Source: Kiritimatiellia bacterium | GTDB lineage: Bacteria > Verrucomicrobiota > Kiritimatiellia > RFP12 > UBA1067 | Direction: 5' to 3' | NCBI GenBank assembly: GCA_016296065.1 | Contig: JAEDKA010000015.1 | Location: forward strand, 1 to 64,000 | DNA length: 64,000 nucleotides | Shown here: one piece after another, positions 24,741 to 33,639 of the stretch | How positions within the stretch are numbered: position 1 is the stretch's first letter | How the letters are laid out: each line of letters starts with the position of its first letter | Notes under the pieces: model-generated | The model's database searches: none | The model's input: only the letters and a program-made list of their open reading frames with translations | What the model was told of the DNA's origin: nothing | Translations under genes and position numbers: made by a program

Positions 24741-25936
24741 CTGCGGGAGAGGACGGCAAGGGTCTCGAAGCGCGCCGTACGCGGGAACATGTTGAACCAC
24801 CTCACGGACTCCACGTCGTAGCTGCGCGCGAGCGTCTTGAGGTCGCGCGTCATCGTCGCGGGATCGCACGAGACGTAGAGTATGCGCCTTGCGCCGGACG
24901 AGGCGAGCCACTTCGGCACGTTCGGCTCCATTCCGCCGCGCGGCGGATCGACGATCACCGTCGTCTCCGCGCCGGCCCTGAGCCGCCGCACGCTGCGCCC
25001 GACCTGGTCCGCGAAGAACCGCGCGTCGGACGCGCCCTGCGCGGACGCGTTGCGCTTCGCGAACTCGACGGCCTGGCGCCCCGACTCGACGCCGACGAGC
25101 GCAGGAGCCTTGCAGCAGAGGCCGAAGACTCCGACGCCGCAGTACAGGTCTACGACGCGCGGCGCATCCGCCGCGCCCTTCGCGTACTCCGCGACGACGG
25201 CCTTCACAAGCTCCTCGCCGACCTCAGGGTTGACCTGGTAGAAGCCGCCGGCCGGAACCTCGAAGTCGAGTCCGCACGTCGTCTCCCTGAGGACCATGTC
25301 CTTCGGCGCGTCGCCGATCCACCACTTGACGCCGCCCTTCTGCGTCCAGCGGATTGTCACGTTGCCCTTGCGCTCCGTCTCCTTGCGGACCGCCATCGGC
25401 CCCGTCGTGAGCAGCATGGTCACCGAGCGGCGAATCTCGCCGAGCTTCGCGTTGATCTCGGGGCGCGCAAGCGGGTCTTCCGTCACGTCGACGATCTCGT
25501 GCGAGGGCTCCGTGCGGTAGCCGATGCGCCACGCGTTGCCGTACTTGGCGAAGTGGTACACAACCTTGTTGCGGTAGTTGAAGGGCGATTCGTCCTTGGC
25601 GGGCTGCGGACCTGAGAACTGCGGCACCGCGATGCGCGCACGCTCAAGGAACTCGCGCAGCTGGCTCTCCTTGGCCTTCGTCTCGCCGGCGAAGGAAAGC
25701 GCCGAGTACACCATACCCGGAACCGTCTTCGCGGGATCGGGCTCGATGCGGTCGGGCGACGCCTCGACGATCTCCACAAGACGCGCCTTCACGTAGTGGC
25801 GCTTCTCCTCGACGATCTCGGCCTTGACCTGCTCTCCGGCCCAGGCTCCCGGAACGAAGATGACGCGTCCGTCGCCGAGCCTTCCGAGCCCGTCTCCTCC
25901 ATAGACGTTCTTCGCGATGTATACGGTTGAAGTCAT
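24737..25936 (-). CDS. RlmD/TrmA-type RNA uracil-5-methyltransferase without Fe-S cysteines
   Basis: The 399-residue protein has an N-terminal TRAM domain (about 1-55) and a C-terminal SAM methyltransferase domain with VVDLYCGVGVFG, IVDPPRGG and the catalytic cysteine YVSCDPATMTRDL. It methylates C5 of a uracil in 23S rRNA or tRNA; the target cannot be told from sequence. The segment that normally holds four cluster cysteines reads VPGMVYSALSFAGETKAKE here and has none, so the [4Fe-4S] cluster is absent. It lies 4 nt after nfo. Confidence 0.85.
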   Translation of the reverse strand: MTSTVYIAKNVYGGDGLGRLGDGRVIFVPGAWAGEQVKAEIVEEKRHYVKARLVEIVEASPDRIEPDPAKTVPGMVYSALSFAGETKAKESQLREFLERARIAVPQFSGPQPAKDESPFNYRNKVVYHFAKYGNAWRIGYRTEPSHEIVDVTEDPLARPEINAKLGEIRRSVTMLLTTGPMAVRKETERKGNVTIRWTQKGGVKWWIGDAPKDMVLRETTCGLDFEVPAGGFYQVNPEVGEELVKAVVAEYAKGAADAPRVVDLYCGVGVFGLCCKAPALVGVESGRQAVEFAKRNASAQGASDARFFADQVGRSVRRLRAGAETTVIVDPPRGGMEPNVPKWLASSGARRILYVSCDPATMTRDLKTLARSYDVESVRWFNMFPRTARFETLAVLSRR

Positions 25937-25940
25937 TGCG

Positions 25941-26786
25941 CTATCCCTCCCTTAGCTTCTTTACGAGCGCGATCTCGTCGCGGTAGCCCTGAAGGTCGCA
26001 CGGCGTCTCGAGGTAGAACGGCAGGTCGCGGAGCTTCGGATGGTTCACGATGCGCGCGATTGCGTCAAGCCCCAGCTTGCCCTTGCCGAGCTTCTCGTGG
26101 CGGTCCTTGTGCGCGGCGAGGACGTTCATCGTGTCGTTGAGGTGTATCGCCTTCAGGCGTCCGAGCCCGACTACGCGGTCGAACTCCGCGAGCACTCCGT
26201 CGAGGTTGTTCACGATGTCGTATCCGCCGTCCCAGACATGGCACGTGTCGAGGCAGACGCCGAGGATGCCTCCGCTTCCTAGCGCGGACTCCGTCGCGTC
26301 GATGACGGCGCGTATCTCCTCGAAGTTCCTTCCGACCTCGCTGCCCTTTCCGGACATCGTCTCGAGGAGAACGGTGGTTGAATACGGCTTCTTCGAGAGG
26401 ATGCGCGAGAGCATCCCCGAGATGAGCGCAATTCCCTCCTCCGCGCCCTGCCCGACGTGGCTCCCGGGATGGAAGTTGTACATCGCCCCCGGCGTGAGCT
26501 CGAGCCGCTCCAGGTCGTCCGCCATCACGCTCTCCGCGAACTCCCTCACGCGCGGCTCCGCGCCAGCGGCATTGAGGGTGTACGGCGCATGGGCGAGGAT
26601 CGGACCTATCGCGTTCTCCTCGGCGTACTTGAGGAACGCCGCGACGTCGTTCTTGTCGATCGGCTTCGCCGCGCCCCCGCGCGGGTTGCGCGTGAAGAAC
26701 TGGAAAACGTTCGCGCCTATCGAGACTGCGGTCTGCGCCATGGCGAGGTATCCGCCAGAGGCGCTCAAGTGGCATCCGATCTTCAT
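25941..26786 (-). CDS. nfo: Endonuclease IV (AP endonuclease)
   Basis: The 281-residue TIM-barrel nuclease repairs abasic sites and uses three zinc ions. Zinc-ligand blocks visible are IGCHLSASGG, NFHPGSHVGQG, CLDTCHVWDGGYD, HLNDTMN and the late ETP motif. The length is that of the family. GGAGGG lies 7 nt before the ATG. It is embedded in the secretion ATPase operon, which suggests convenience grouping and not a shared pathway. Confidence 0.95.
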   Translation of the reverse strand: MKIGCHLSASGGYLAMAQTAVSIGANVFQFFTRNPRGGAAKPIDKNDVAAFLKYAEENAIGPILAHAPYTLNAAGAEPRVREFAESVMADDLERLELTPGAMYNFHPGSHVGQGAEEGIALISGMLSRILSKKPYSTTVLLETMSGKGSEVGRNFEEIRAVIDATESALGSGGILGVCLDTCHVWDGGYDIVNNLDGVLAEFDRVVGLGRLKAIHLNDTMNVLAAHKDRHEKLGKGKLGLDAIARIVNHPKLRDLPFYLETPCDLQGYRDEIALVKKLREG

Positions 26787-26802
26787 CTGAATTCCCTCCG
26801 AA

Positions 26803-28491
26803 TCACTGGTCCGCGGTGACGCGCAGAATCTCCGTTACGCTAGTCACGCCTGCAAAGACCTTCGCCCATCCGTCCTCGCGCAGCGTCTTCATCCCCTGCT
26901 GCAGCGAGATGTTGCGTATCTGGGTCGCGTTCTCGCGGCGCACGATCGACTCCTGAATCTCGTCGCTCACCTCCAGCACCTCGAAGAGCGCGCGGCGGCC
27001 CTTGTAGCCCGTGCGCGCGCAGAGGTCGCAGCCAGCGGGCTCGAACACCGTCTCCTTCTCCGGCGGATACGAGAGCGTGTAGAACTTGCGGTCGAGCGGA
27101 ACCTCCCTCTTGCAGTCCGGGCACAGGCGGCGGCAGAGACGCTGGCCCATGACGCCCGCAACTGCGGACGCGATGAGGAACGGCTCCACGCCCATGTCGA
27201 TGAGTCGAGGGAACGCGCCCGCGGCGTCGTTCGTGTGCAGCGTCGAGAACACCATGTGGCCCGTCAGCGACGCGTTGATGGCGATCTCGGCAGTCTCGCG
27301 GTCGCGGATTTCGCCGACCATGATGATGTCGGGGTCCTGACGCAGGAACGCCCTGAGCGCCCGTGCGAACGTCATGCCGATCTCGCTCTGCATCTGCACC
27401 TGGTTGATGCCGGCCATGTGGTATTCGATCGGGTCTTCGGCCGTCATGATGCGGACGTCGATCTTGTTCACCTCGGAGAGGAACGAGTAGAGCGACGTCG
27501 ACTTGCCGGAGCCCGTCGGACCTGTCACGAGGAAGATTCCGTTCGGACGGTGGATGATCTTCTTCACGATGGAGTAGTCGCGCGGATTGAACCCTAGGTC
27601 GTCCATCTTGACGAAGCTGCCGCTCTTCGCGAGGAGTCGCAGCGAGATAGACTCGCCGTAGGCCGCCGGCATCGTCGACACGCGGATGTCGATGTCCTGC
27701 CCCGCGATGCGGATTCCGATTCGCCCGTCCATCGGCAGGCGCTTCTCGGCGATGTCGAGGTTCGCCATGACCTTGATTCGCGAGATGATGGCGCTCTTGA
27801 GCCGGTTCAGCTGAGGCGGGACGTCGACCTTGTGCAGCATGCCGTCGATGCGGTAGCGGATACGCAGCTCAGTCTCCTGCGGCTCGATGTGGATGTCGGT
27901 CGCGCCCTGGCGGTCCGCCTCGGCGATGATCTGGTTCACGAACTTGACGATCGACGCCTCCTCGCCCATCTCGTTGACGTCGATCTTCGTCATCGCGCCG
28001 ATGTCGTCGTCCACCGAGTAGCGTCCGTCCTCGATCATCTTCTCGATCGCGTCCGCGCCGACGCCGTAGTACTTCTTGACGGCCTTTTCGACGTCCTCCT
28101 TCGGGGCGAGCGCCGTCTTCACCGGACAGTTCACGACGAGCCTGAGTCCGTCCGCCGCCGCCGTGTCGAACGGATCGGACGTGACGACGGTGAGCGACGT
28201 GCCGTCCGCCCTGAAGGGCAGCACGTTGTACTGGTAGACGGCGGAGGCGGGCAGCTTCGTGAGCGCGTCGGGATTCGGCTGCTGCCGGTCGAGATCGACA
28301 GTCTCTAGTCCGAGGACTTTTCCGACGGCATTGAGGAACTCGACCTCCTTCGAGCCGCCGAACTTGACTGCCGCCTCGGCGAGGCTCATGCCGGGATTCG
28401 CCGCGCGGTTTTCGGAAATGCGCCGAAGCTGCTCGTCGGAGTAGATTCCGGCGGACTTCAGTATCATGTTGGCCAAAGACTGCTCGTTCAT
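26803..28491 (-). CDS. GspE/PilB type II secretion or type IV pilus assembly ATPase
   Basis: The 562-residue hexameric ATPase has an N-terminal GspE/MshE domain (about 1-150), then Walker A GPTGSGKST, Asp box and Walker B (DPDIIMVGEIRDRETAE), a His box (HMVFSTLHTNDA) and the tetracysteine zinc site (CRRLCPDC and CDLCARTGYKGR). It powers pseudopilus or pilus extension from the cytoplasmic face. PilB and GspE cannot be separated without neighbours; no other pilus gene is present. TGGTAAAAT ends 9 nt before its ATG, so the operon's first gene is probably leaderless. Confidence 0.93.
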   Translation of the reverse strand: MNEQSLANMILKSAGIYSDEQLRRISENRAANPGMSLAEAAVKFGGSKEVEFLNAVGKVLGLETVDLDRQQPNPDALTKLPASAVYQYNVLPFRADGTSLTVVTSDPFDTAAADGLRLVVNCPVKTALAPKEDVEKAVKKYYGVGADAIEKMIEDGRYSVDDDIGAMTKIDVNEMGEEASIVKFVNQIIAEADRQGATDIHIEPQETELRIRYRIDGMLHKVDVPPQLNRLKSAIISRIKVMANLDIAEKRLPMDGRIGIRIAGQDIDIRVSTMPAAYGESISLRLLAKSGSFVKMDDLGFNPRDYSIVKKIIHRPNGIFLVTGPTGSGKSTSLYSFLSEVNKIDVRIMTAEDPIEYHMAGINQVQMQSEIGMTFARALRAFLRQDPDIIMVGEIRDRETAEIAINASLTGHMVFSTLHTNDAAGAFPRLIDMGVEPFLIASAVAGVMGQRLCRRLCPDCKREVPLDRKFYTLSYPPEKETVFEPAGCDLCARTGYKGRRALFEVLEVSDEIQESIVRRENATQIRNISLQQGMKTLREDGWAKVFAGVTSVTEILRVTADQ

Positions 28492-28500
28492 ATGGCGTAT

Positions 28501-28509
28501 ATTTTACCA
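28501..28509 (-). promoter_or_regulatory. Extended -10 promoter of the secretion ATPase operon
   Basis: TGGTAAAAT on the minus strand, 9 nt before the ATG at 28491. It overlaps the U-tract side of the terminator that ends the LolA operon. Confidence 0.6.
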
Positions 28510-28543
28510 AAAATAACCGCGGCGTGAAATCGCCCGCCGCGGT
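28508..28543 (-). terminator. Rho-independent terminator after the LolA-like gene
   Basis: Arms ACCGCGGC and GCCGCGGT (28516-28543) form an 8-bp GC-rich stem. On the minus strand it is followed by TTATTTTT. It begins within the stop codon of the LolA-like gene. Confidence 0.75.
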
Positions 28544-29073
28544 CAGCGCTCGGTGAACTCCACCGAGAAGACCGTCTTGTCCGTAAGCTCCGCGCGGAGG
28601 GTCCAGTTCGTGAGAACGCCTTCGAGGTCGACACGGCTCAGGAGGCGCTTTAGCTCCGACACCTTAGGCTTCGCGCGGACGTAGAACTTCCCGCCCTCCT
28701 CGGCGTGCATCGCGTCGAACGCCTTGAAGAACGCCGAGAAGTCTCCGGAGATCGCCCCGTCGAAGCGCGAGAACCCGGGGAGGTCGCAGAGCGCGCGCTC
28801 CACCGTCTCGTCCTCGTTCGAGTACACGTAGTTCGTGGGCGTCGCGGTGAAGCAGGTCTCGAACGGCTCCAGGGTCTTCCACGTGAAGTCGACGCCGGGA
28901 CGGATGCGGTATTCGCCCTTCGTCACGAACTTCAGCCCGTCCGCGGTCGTCTTCGTCTGCACGAACGTTCCGGACGTCTCGTTAGTGGAGGCGAGGCGCG
29001 AGCGGAACGGCTCCGGCACTTCCGTGACGAATGCGGCGGCGGCGATCAGAACACAAGCGTTCCTGACGAGCAT
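28543..29073 (-). CDS. LolA-like outer-membrane lipid/lipoprotein carrier
   Basis: The 176-residue protein has a short signal segment (MLVRNACVLIAAAAF) and then the LolA-like pattern: FVQTKTTADGLKFVTKGEYRIRPG, FTWKTLEPF, and a late strand NWTLRAELTDKTVFSVEF. Such distant LolA proteins occur in aryl-polyene clusters, where they may carry the lipid product. The start at 29073 overlaps the upstream gene by 28 nt and has GGGGAG as ribosome site inside that gene. It is the last gene of the fmt/ACP operon. Confidence 0.8.
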   Translation of the reverse strand: MLVRNACVLIAAAAFVTEVPEPFRSRLASTNETSGTFVQTKTTADGLKFVTKGEYRIRPGVDFTWKTLEPFETCFTATPTNYVYSNEDETVERALCDLPGFSRFDGAISGDFSAFFKAFDAMHAEEGGKFYVRAKPKVSELKRLLSRVDLEGVLTNWTLRAELTDKTVFSVEFTER

Positions 29074-30602
29074 AACGTCTCCCCTTCCCTAAATTCATAC
29101 GCGATTTCGCCCTCGCCCTTCCGCGACAGGACAAGCGCGTAGTCGTGTCCGGGCTCCATGATATGCAGAAACTTCAGCTTCTTCGCCTCGCGGAGCGCCC
29201 CGCCTATCGCATACGCCTTCTTCGCGCTCTCCACGGCAAACCCGAGCTGCGCGACGCCGGGCATGATCGGGCAGCCAGGGAAGTGCCCCTGGAAGAAATG
29301 CTCGTCCCCCGAGAGATGCAGCGGAATCTCCGTACGCTCGAGTGCCTTCACGATTTCGGCCGCGACGACCTTTCCCTGCGCGTTGCGCGGCAGATGCGCC
29401 GCGTAGCGGAAGCGCTTGGGGACAGTCCCCTTCGGAAACACCGGCAGCATGAGTTTCCTAAGCTCGAGCGGCCCCAGCCTCTTCCCACCGACGAGAAGGC
29501 ATCCGAGCATGTCGCCGTGGCGTCCCTCGATCTTCGCTATGGCGCAGTCGTCGAATCCGAGAGCGCGCACCTTCTCCTCCATCTCCGCGAGGTTCACGCG
29601 CTCCTCGTTTATCTTCACGAGCCGGTCCATGCGCCCAAGTAGCCTGAACGAGCGCCCGTCCTGCGCAAGCTCCACGCCGTCGCCCATAAGGTAGGGGCTG
29701 CGGAACGAGAACGGCGAGCGCACCTCGAGCCGTCCGTCGCGCACTGCGACGCGGACTCCACCGAAGACGTGGAACGACTCGTCGGGGAAGCGCCTCTCCG
29801 CGACGCCGCCCGTCTCGGTGGAGCCGAATATCTGGCGCGGCGCGACGCCGAACACCCGCTCCGCCGCATCCGAGACCGCCTTAGTCAGGAGCGCTCCGCT
29901 CGTGACGACCTCTACAACGTTCCCAGGGATCTCGTACTGCCCGGCGTACGCAGTGAAGCGGTCGAGGAACGACGGCGTCGTCACAAGGACGACCCTCTTC
30001 GCCGCGCGCATCTTGGCGGCGAGCTCCTCGGGCGTGCGGATCACGTCAGAATCCGCCTTCGCGCCGAGCGCCTTCGGCAGCATGTCCATCCACAGCTTTC
30101 CGTACATGTGGTCCCACTGTATGGTGCCGAGGAACACGGGCATTCCGCCGTCCGTGTCCTTCGCGAAGCGGGCGAAGTAGAAATCGCGGTGCATGGCGAC
30201 TTCCTTCGCAAGGGACTCGAACGTCTTCACCACGGTCTTGGAATTCCCAGTCGAGCCAGAGGTGTGGAAGACGACGCTAAAGCGCCTTGCGCGCACGGAC
30301 TTCTCCACGGCGAACGTGAGCGCAATGACGGCGGCCGTGAGCGCCGCGCACACGCAGAACGAAAGGGCAGTGTGGTGCGTGGGGTCGACATCGCCGGGGG
30401 ACAGCGCGAAGACGAGAGCGAAGTTGACGAGCGTGAGCGCGGTGAGGATCAAGAACCAGACCCACGTCAGACGGCGGCAGTAGGCCTTTGCGCCGTCGGG
30501 CAGTATGCCGCCCGAAACGCGCTCCGCGAAACGCAGGCATAAGGGCTTCCGCCCCTTCAGGAGCGAAAGCCCGAACGCGACTGCGAAGATTGCGGAGAGC
30601 AT
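29046..30602 (-). CDS. Three-part fusion: membrane domain, acyl/aryl-ACP ligase, FabZ-like dehydratase
   Basis: The 518-residue protein joins three functions. Residues 1-105 form a COG4648-like membrane domain with helices near 46-68 and 78-98. Residues 108 to about 410 are an ANL ligase that begins at the P-loop (HTSGSTGNSK, 113-122) and lacks the usual N-terminal part; FGSTETGGVAERR and LLGRMDRLVKINEERV match ligases of aryl-polyene clusters. From about 425 a hot-dog dehydratase has its catalytic His440 in GHFPGCPIMPG. In aryl-polyene clusters these are usually separate neighbouring genes. It starts inside the stop of the first ACP gene (TGATG), so it is coupled to it. Confidence 0.85.
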   Translation of the reverse strand: MLSAIFAVAFGLSLLKGRKPLCLRFAERVSGGILPDGAKAYCRRLTWVWFLILTALTLVNFALVFALSPGDVDPTHHTALSFCVCAALTAAVIALTFAVEKSVRARRFSVVFHTSGSTGNSKTVVKTFESLAKEVAMHRDFYFARFAKDTDGGMPVFLGTIQWDHMYGKLWMDMLPKALGAKADSDVIRTPEELAAKMRAAKRVVLVTTPSFLDRFTAYAGQYEIPGNVVEVVTSGALLTKAVSDAAERVFGVAPRQIFGSTETGGVAERRFPDESFHVFGGVRVAVRDGRLEVRSPFSFRSPYLMGDGVELAQDGRSFRLLGRMDRLVKINEERVNLAEMEEKVRALGFDDCAIAKIEGRHGDMLGCLLVGGKRLGPLELRKLMLPVFPKGTVPKRFRYAAHLPRNAQGKVVAAEIVKALERTEIPLHLSGDEHFFQGHFPGCPIMPGVAQLGFAVESAKKAYAIGGALREAKKLKFLHIMEPGHDYALVLSRKGEGEIAYEFREGETLCSSGTLVF

Positions 30603-30847
30603 CAGCCGTTAACGAGCTTCGACACGGCCGCGACTACGTCGCCGAACGTGCGTATCTTCTTGAACTCCGCCGGCGCGACCTTCTTGCCGGTTTTCTGCTG
30701 GAGGCGGACCACGAGATCGACCGCGTCGATGGAATCGAGGTCGAGATCCGTAAAGAGATTCGTCTCGGGCTTGATTGCCTCCGGGTCGACGTCGAAGTCT
30801 GCCGCGAGGATGTCCTTGATTGTCTTTGCGATTTCTGCCTCTGTCAT
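30602..30847 (-). CDS. Acyl carrier protein 1
   Basis: An 81-residue carrier protein with the 4'-phosphopantetheine site in LDLDSIDAVDL. The acidic helix II and small size are typical. It lies between the second ACP gene (4-nt overlap) and the fusion gene. Two adjacent ACPs ahead of a ligase/dehydratase recall aryl-polyene and flexirubin clusters. Confidence 0.92.
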   Translation of the reverse strand: MTEAEIAKTIKDILAADFDVDPEAIKPETNLFTDLDLDSIDAVDLVVRLQQKTGKKVAPAEFKKIRTFGDVVAAVSKLVNG

Positions 30848-31107
30848 TGCTTCTGCTCCGCTATGTGCCCGGCCAGCGTCCTGACCGAGCGGAATATGCG
30901 CTTGTTCTCCGCCGGATCCTTCGAGAAGGAGATGCCGAACTCGCGCTTGATCGCCATCCCGAGTTCGAGTGCGTCGATCGAGTCAAGTCCGAGCCCTTCG
31001 CCAAAGAGCGGCGCCTCGGTGTCGATGTCAGAAGGCGACACATCCTCGAGATCCAGGCTCGAGACGATGATCTCCTTCACTTTCTGTTCTGTTTCCTCAA
31101 GGTTCAT
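30844..31107 (-). CDS. Acyl carrier protein 2
   Basis: An 87-residue carrier protein with the phosphopantetheine site in GLGLDSIDALELG. The sequence differs clearly from ACP 1, so the two probably serve different steps. No convincing ribosome site precedes the ATG; the upstream 50 nt are a GTTGAAA-type simple repeat that separates it from fmt. Confidence 0.9.
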   Translation of the reverse strand: MNLEETEQKVKEIIVSSLDLEDVSPSDIDTEAPLFGEGLGLDSIDALELGMAIKREFGISFSKDPAENKRIFRSVRTLAGHIAEQKQ

Positions 31108-31112
31108 GTTGC

Positions 31113-31152
31113 AAATTGAAAGGTTGAAAAGTTGAGAGTTGGAAAGTGAAAA
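31113..31152. repeat. GTTGAAA-type simple repeat between fmt and ACP 2
   Basis: Five imperfect units of GTTGAAA or GTTGAAAG lie in the only gap of this operon. The same motif recurs at 41208 and 51217. Confidence 0.7.
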
Positions 31153-31160
31153 CCGACCGG

Positions 31161-32141
31161 CTACTCCATGACGAACCTCGTCTCCCCTGCCACCATCTGC
31201 CTGCCTCTGCAGAACGATCCGCCGTCCATCTGCGACGAACCCTCCGGCTTAACCTCGACAAGCTGCAGCGCCGTGTCGTGGCAGCGCACCACGGGACCCG
31301 CCTTCTCGATCTTCAGTATCGTCCCGGGCTCGGAGTCCTTCCACGCCGGATCGAGCTTCGCGACCTTCGCGCGCAGGATGACCAGGCGACCAGTCGTGCC
31401 GCGCTTGCGGAACTTCTCCGGCATGAAGGTGTAGCAGCAGGGCCAGGGGTTGTAGGCGCGGATGCGGCGCTCGATCTCGAGCACTGGACGGTCCCAGTTG
31501 ATGAGTCCGTCCGTCTTCTTGAGCTTCTTGACATACGTTGCGGACGCCTCGTCCTGCTTGACCTCCGGGGGGAGCGCGTTCGCGTTGAGAAGCCTAAGCG
31601 CCTTCGCGAGCGTGACGCCGCCGGCGATCGCGAGGTCCTGCATGAGCGCGCCGCCAGTGGTGTCGGGGTATATCGGCTCGAAGCTCTGCAGCATTATCGG
31701 CCCGTCGTCCAGCCCTACGCCCATGTGCATCACCGTGACGCCGGTCATTCTGTCGCCCGCCTCAAGCGCGGCGATGACGGGAGCCGCGCCGCGGTACTTC
31801 GGTAGAAGTGAGAAGTGGCAGTTGACACAGCCGAACAGCGGCAGGTCGAGAAGCGGCTTCTTGAGAATCTGTCCGAAGGCGACGACCGCGATGACGTCCG
31901 GCTTCCACGCGCGGATCCTCTCCATCGGCTCGGGGTCGTTCACCCTCTCGGGCTTGATGACCTCTGTGAGACCGTGCTCCTCGGCGAACTTAGCGAGCGC
32001 ACACGGGGACATGACCTTGCCGCGCCCGACGGGACGGTCCGGCTGGGTCACGATTCCGACGACGTCAAGCACATCCTCGCGCAGAATGGCGCGAAGACAC
32101 TCGGCCGAAGCCGGGGAAGATCCCATGAAGACAACTCGCAT
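31161..32141 (-). CDS. fmt: Methionyl-tRNA formyltransferase
   Basis: The 326-residue enzyme formylates initiator Met-tRNA. Visible blocks are the N-terminal VVFMGSSPASAE, the catalytic NCHFSLLPKYRGAAPV with the later Asp in GLDDGPI, and the C-terminal OB-like domain. The length is normal. TGGTATAAT ends 8 nt before the ATG, so the message is likely leaderless. It heads the ACP/ligase/LolA operon. Confidence 0.95.
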   Translation of the reverse strand: MRVVFMGSSPASAECLRAILREDVLDVVGIVTQPDRPVGRGKVMSPCALAKFAEEHGLTEVIKPERVNDPEPMERIRAWKPDVIAVVAFGQILKKPLLDLPLFGCVNCHFSLLPKYRGAAPVIAALEAGDRMTGVTVMHMGVGLDDGPIMLQSFEPIYPDTTGGALMQDLAIAGGVTLAKALRLLNANALPPEVKQDEASATYVKKLKKTDGLINWDRPVLEIERRIRAYNPWPCCYTFMPEKFRKRGTTGRLVILRAKVAKLDPAWKDSEPGTILKIEKAGPVVRCHDTALQLVEVKPEGSSQMDGGSFCRGRQMVAGETRFVME

Positions 32142-32149
32142 AGCCGCAT

Positions 32150-32158
32150 ATTATACCA
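32150..32158 (-). promoter_or_regulatory. Extended -10 promoter of fmt
   Basis: TGGTATAAT on the minus strand with 8 nt to the ATG at 32141. No ribosome site lies between them. Confidence 0.65.
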
Positions 32159-32224
32159 AAAAACGGCGCTGTATGGTTAAACGGGCAGAAATCGTGCGAG
32201 AGGCGGGGACGCGCCCGCTTTCGG

Positions 32225-33040
32225 TCAGAGGGAACGGACGAGGAACGGTATCGCACGCTCGAAGCTGACGCCGTACCAGTGGCCTTCGTCCGTCGCCTTG
32301 ATCGCCTCGCATACGACGTCCGCGGCGAGCGCAGCAGCCTCAAGCGCGGTCTTGCCGCGGAGGATCGCGCCCGAGAAGACGGACGCATAGACGTCGCCCG
32401 TCCCATGGCTCATCTTGTCGAGCTTCTCGTTGAAGTCGTACGCGACGGACGAACCGTCCGACACCGCGCTGCCGAGCTCGTCCGGAGAGAAGCTCACGCC
32501 CGTGAGGACCACGTTCTTCGCGCCGAGCGCGTGGAGCTTCGCTATAAGGCCCTCGAGCTCGCCCTTGGTGTAGCCGGAGAGCTTCGGCTTTTCGCCGACG
32601 AGAAGCGCCGCCTCTGTGAGGTTGGGGAGTATGTAGTCCGCGCCCTTCACCAGCCGCGCCATCTTGGACGGGAAATCGGACGCGAAGCCGGTGTAGAGGA
32701 CTCCGTTGTCCGCCATCGCGGGATCCACGATTCGCACCGCGCCCTGCTCGGCGCACGAGGAGAATATCGACAGTATCGGATCGATGTGGCTCTCGCAGAC
32801 GTAGCCCGTGTAGAACGCGTCGAAGCGGATGCCCTGCTCGACCCACTTCGCCTCGACTTTCTTCAGCTCGCCCGTCAGGTCCGCGAAGCTCCAGGTCTTG
32901 AATCCGCCCGTGTGGTTGGAGAGTATCGCCGGCGGAAGAACCGCGCACTCGACGCCGCACGCCGAGACCAGCGGAAGCGCCACCGTCGTCGAGCACTGCC
33001 CGACGCACGATATGTCCTGTATGGTGAGAAGTCTCTTCAT
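32225..33040 (-). CDS. pdxY: Pyridoxamine/pyridoxal kinase (PfkB-like, PdxY type)
   Basis: The 271-residue ribokinase-fold enzyme phosphorylates B6 vitamers for PLP salvage. Key blocks are the substrate loop SNHTGGFKTWSF, the DPAMADNG motif and the anion-hole/catalytic Asp in HGTGDVYASVFSGA. The start at 33040 has AAGGAGAG 5 nt upstream and comes 11 nt after the folE stop codon, so it is the second gene of a folE operon. ThiD-like hydroxymethylpyrimidine kinase is less likely. Confidence 0.87.
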   Translation of the reverse strand: MKRLLTIQDISCVGQCSTTVALPLVSACGVECAVLPPAILSNHTGGFKTWSFADLTGELKKVEAKWVEQGIRFDAFYTGYVCESHIDPILSIFSSCAEQGAVRIVDPAMADNGVLYTGFASDFPSKMARLVKGADYILPNLTEAALLVGEKPKLSGYTKGELEGLIAKLHALGAKNVVLTGVSFSPDELGSAVSDGSSVAYDFNEKLDKMSHGTGDVYASVFSGAILRGKTALEAAALAADVVCEAIKATDEGHWYGVSFERAIPFLVRSL

Positions 33041-33051
33041 TCCGCTCTCCT

Positions 33052-33630
33052 TCACTTTATGAGCGACAGGAACTCCTGCCGCACCTTTTCGTCTTTCCTG
33101 AACGACCCGAGGACGGCAGACGTCGTCATCTCGGAATTCTGCTTCTCGACGCCGCGCATCATCATGCAGAGGTGCTTCGCCTTTATGACGACGCCAACTC
33201 CCTCGGCGCCGGTCTCCGCCATAACAGCCTCCGCGATCTCCTCGGTCATGCGCTCCTGTATCTGGAGCCGGCGCGCGTACATATCGACTATACGCGCGAG
33301 CTTGGAGACGCCGAGCACCTTGCCCTGCGAGATGTAGCCGATCGCGCACTTCCCGTAGAACGGAAGCATGTGGTGCTCGCAGAGCGAATAGAGCTCGATG
33401 TCTTTGAGGATCACCATGTGGTTGGTGCCGGACGTGAAACGCGCCCCGTTGACGACCTTCGCGATGTCCTGCCTGTAGCCCCGCGTAAGGAACGCGAGCG
33501 ACTTCGCCACCCGCTCCGGGGTCTTCTTGAGCCCGTCCCGCCCGGGATCCTCCCCAAGCTCCACGAGAAGCTCCTTCACGAGCTTCGCGATCTTCGCCTC
33601 ATCAGGCTGCCTAGTCTTCCTCTTCTGCAT
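33052..33630 (-). CDS. folE: GTP cyclohydrolase I
   Basis: The 192-residue enzyme opens GTP to dihydroneopterin triphosphate for folate or queuosine-type pathways. It has the zinc and catalytic block CEHHMLPFYGKCAIGYI and the later Cys in KHLCMMMRGVEKQNSEMTT. The Lys-rich N-terminus is short. TGGTATAAT ends 9 nt before the ATG; no ribosome site is visible. Confidence 0.95.
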   Translation of the reverse strand: MQKRKTRQPDEAKIAKLVKELLVELGEDPGRDGLKKTPERVAKSLAFLTRGYRQDIAKVVNGARFTSGTNHMVILKDIELYSLCEHHMLPFYGKCAIGYISQGKVLGVSKLARIVDMYARRLQIQERMTEEIAEAVMAETGAEGVGVVIKAKHLCMMMRGVEKQNSEMTTSAVLGSFRKDEKVRQEFLSLIK

Positions 33631-33639
33631 AGCGGGGAT

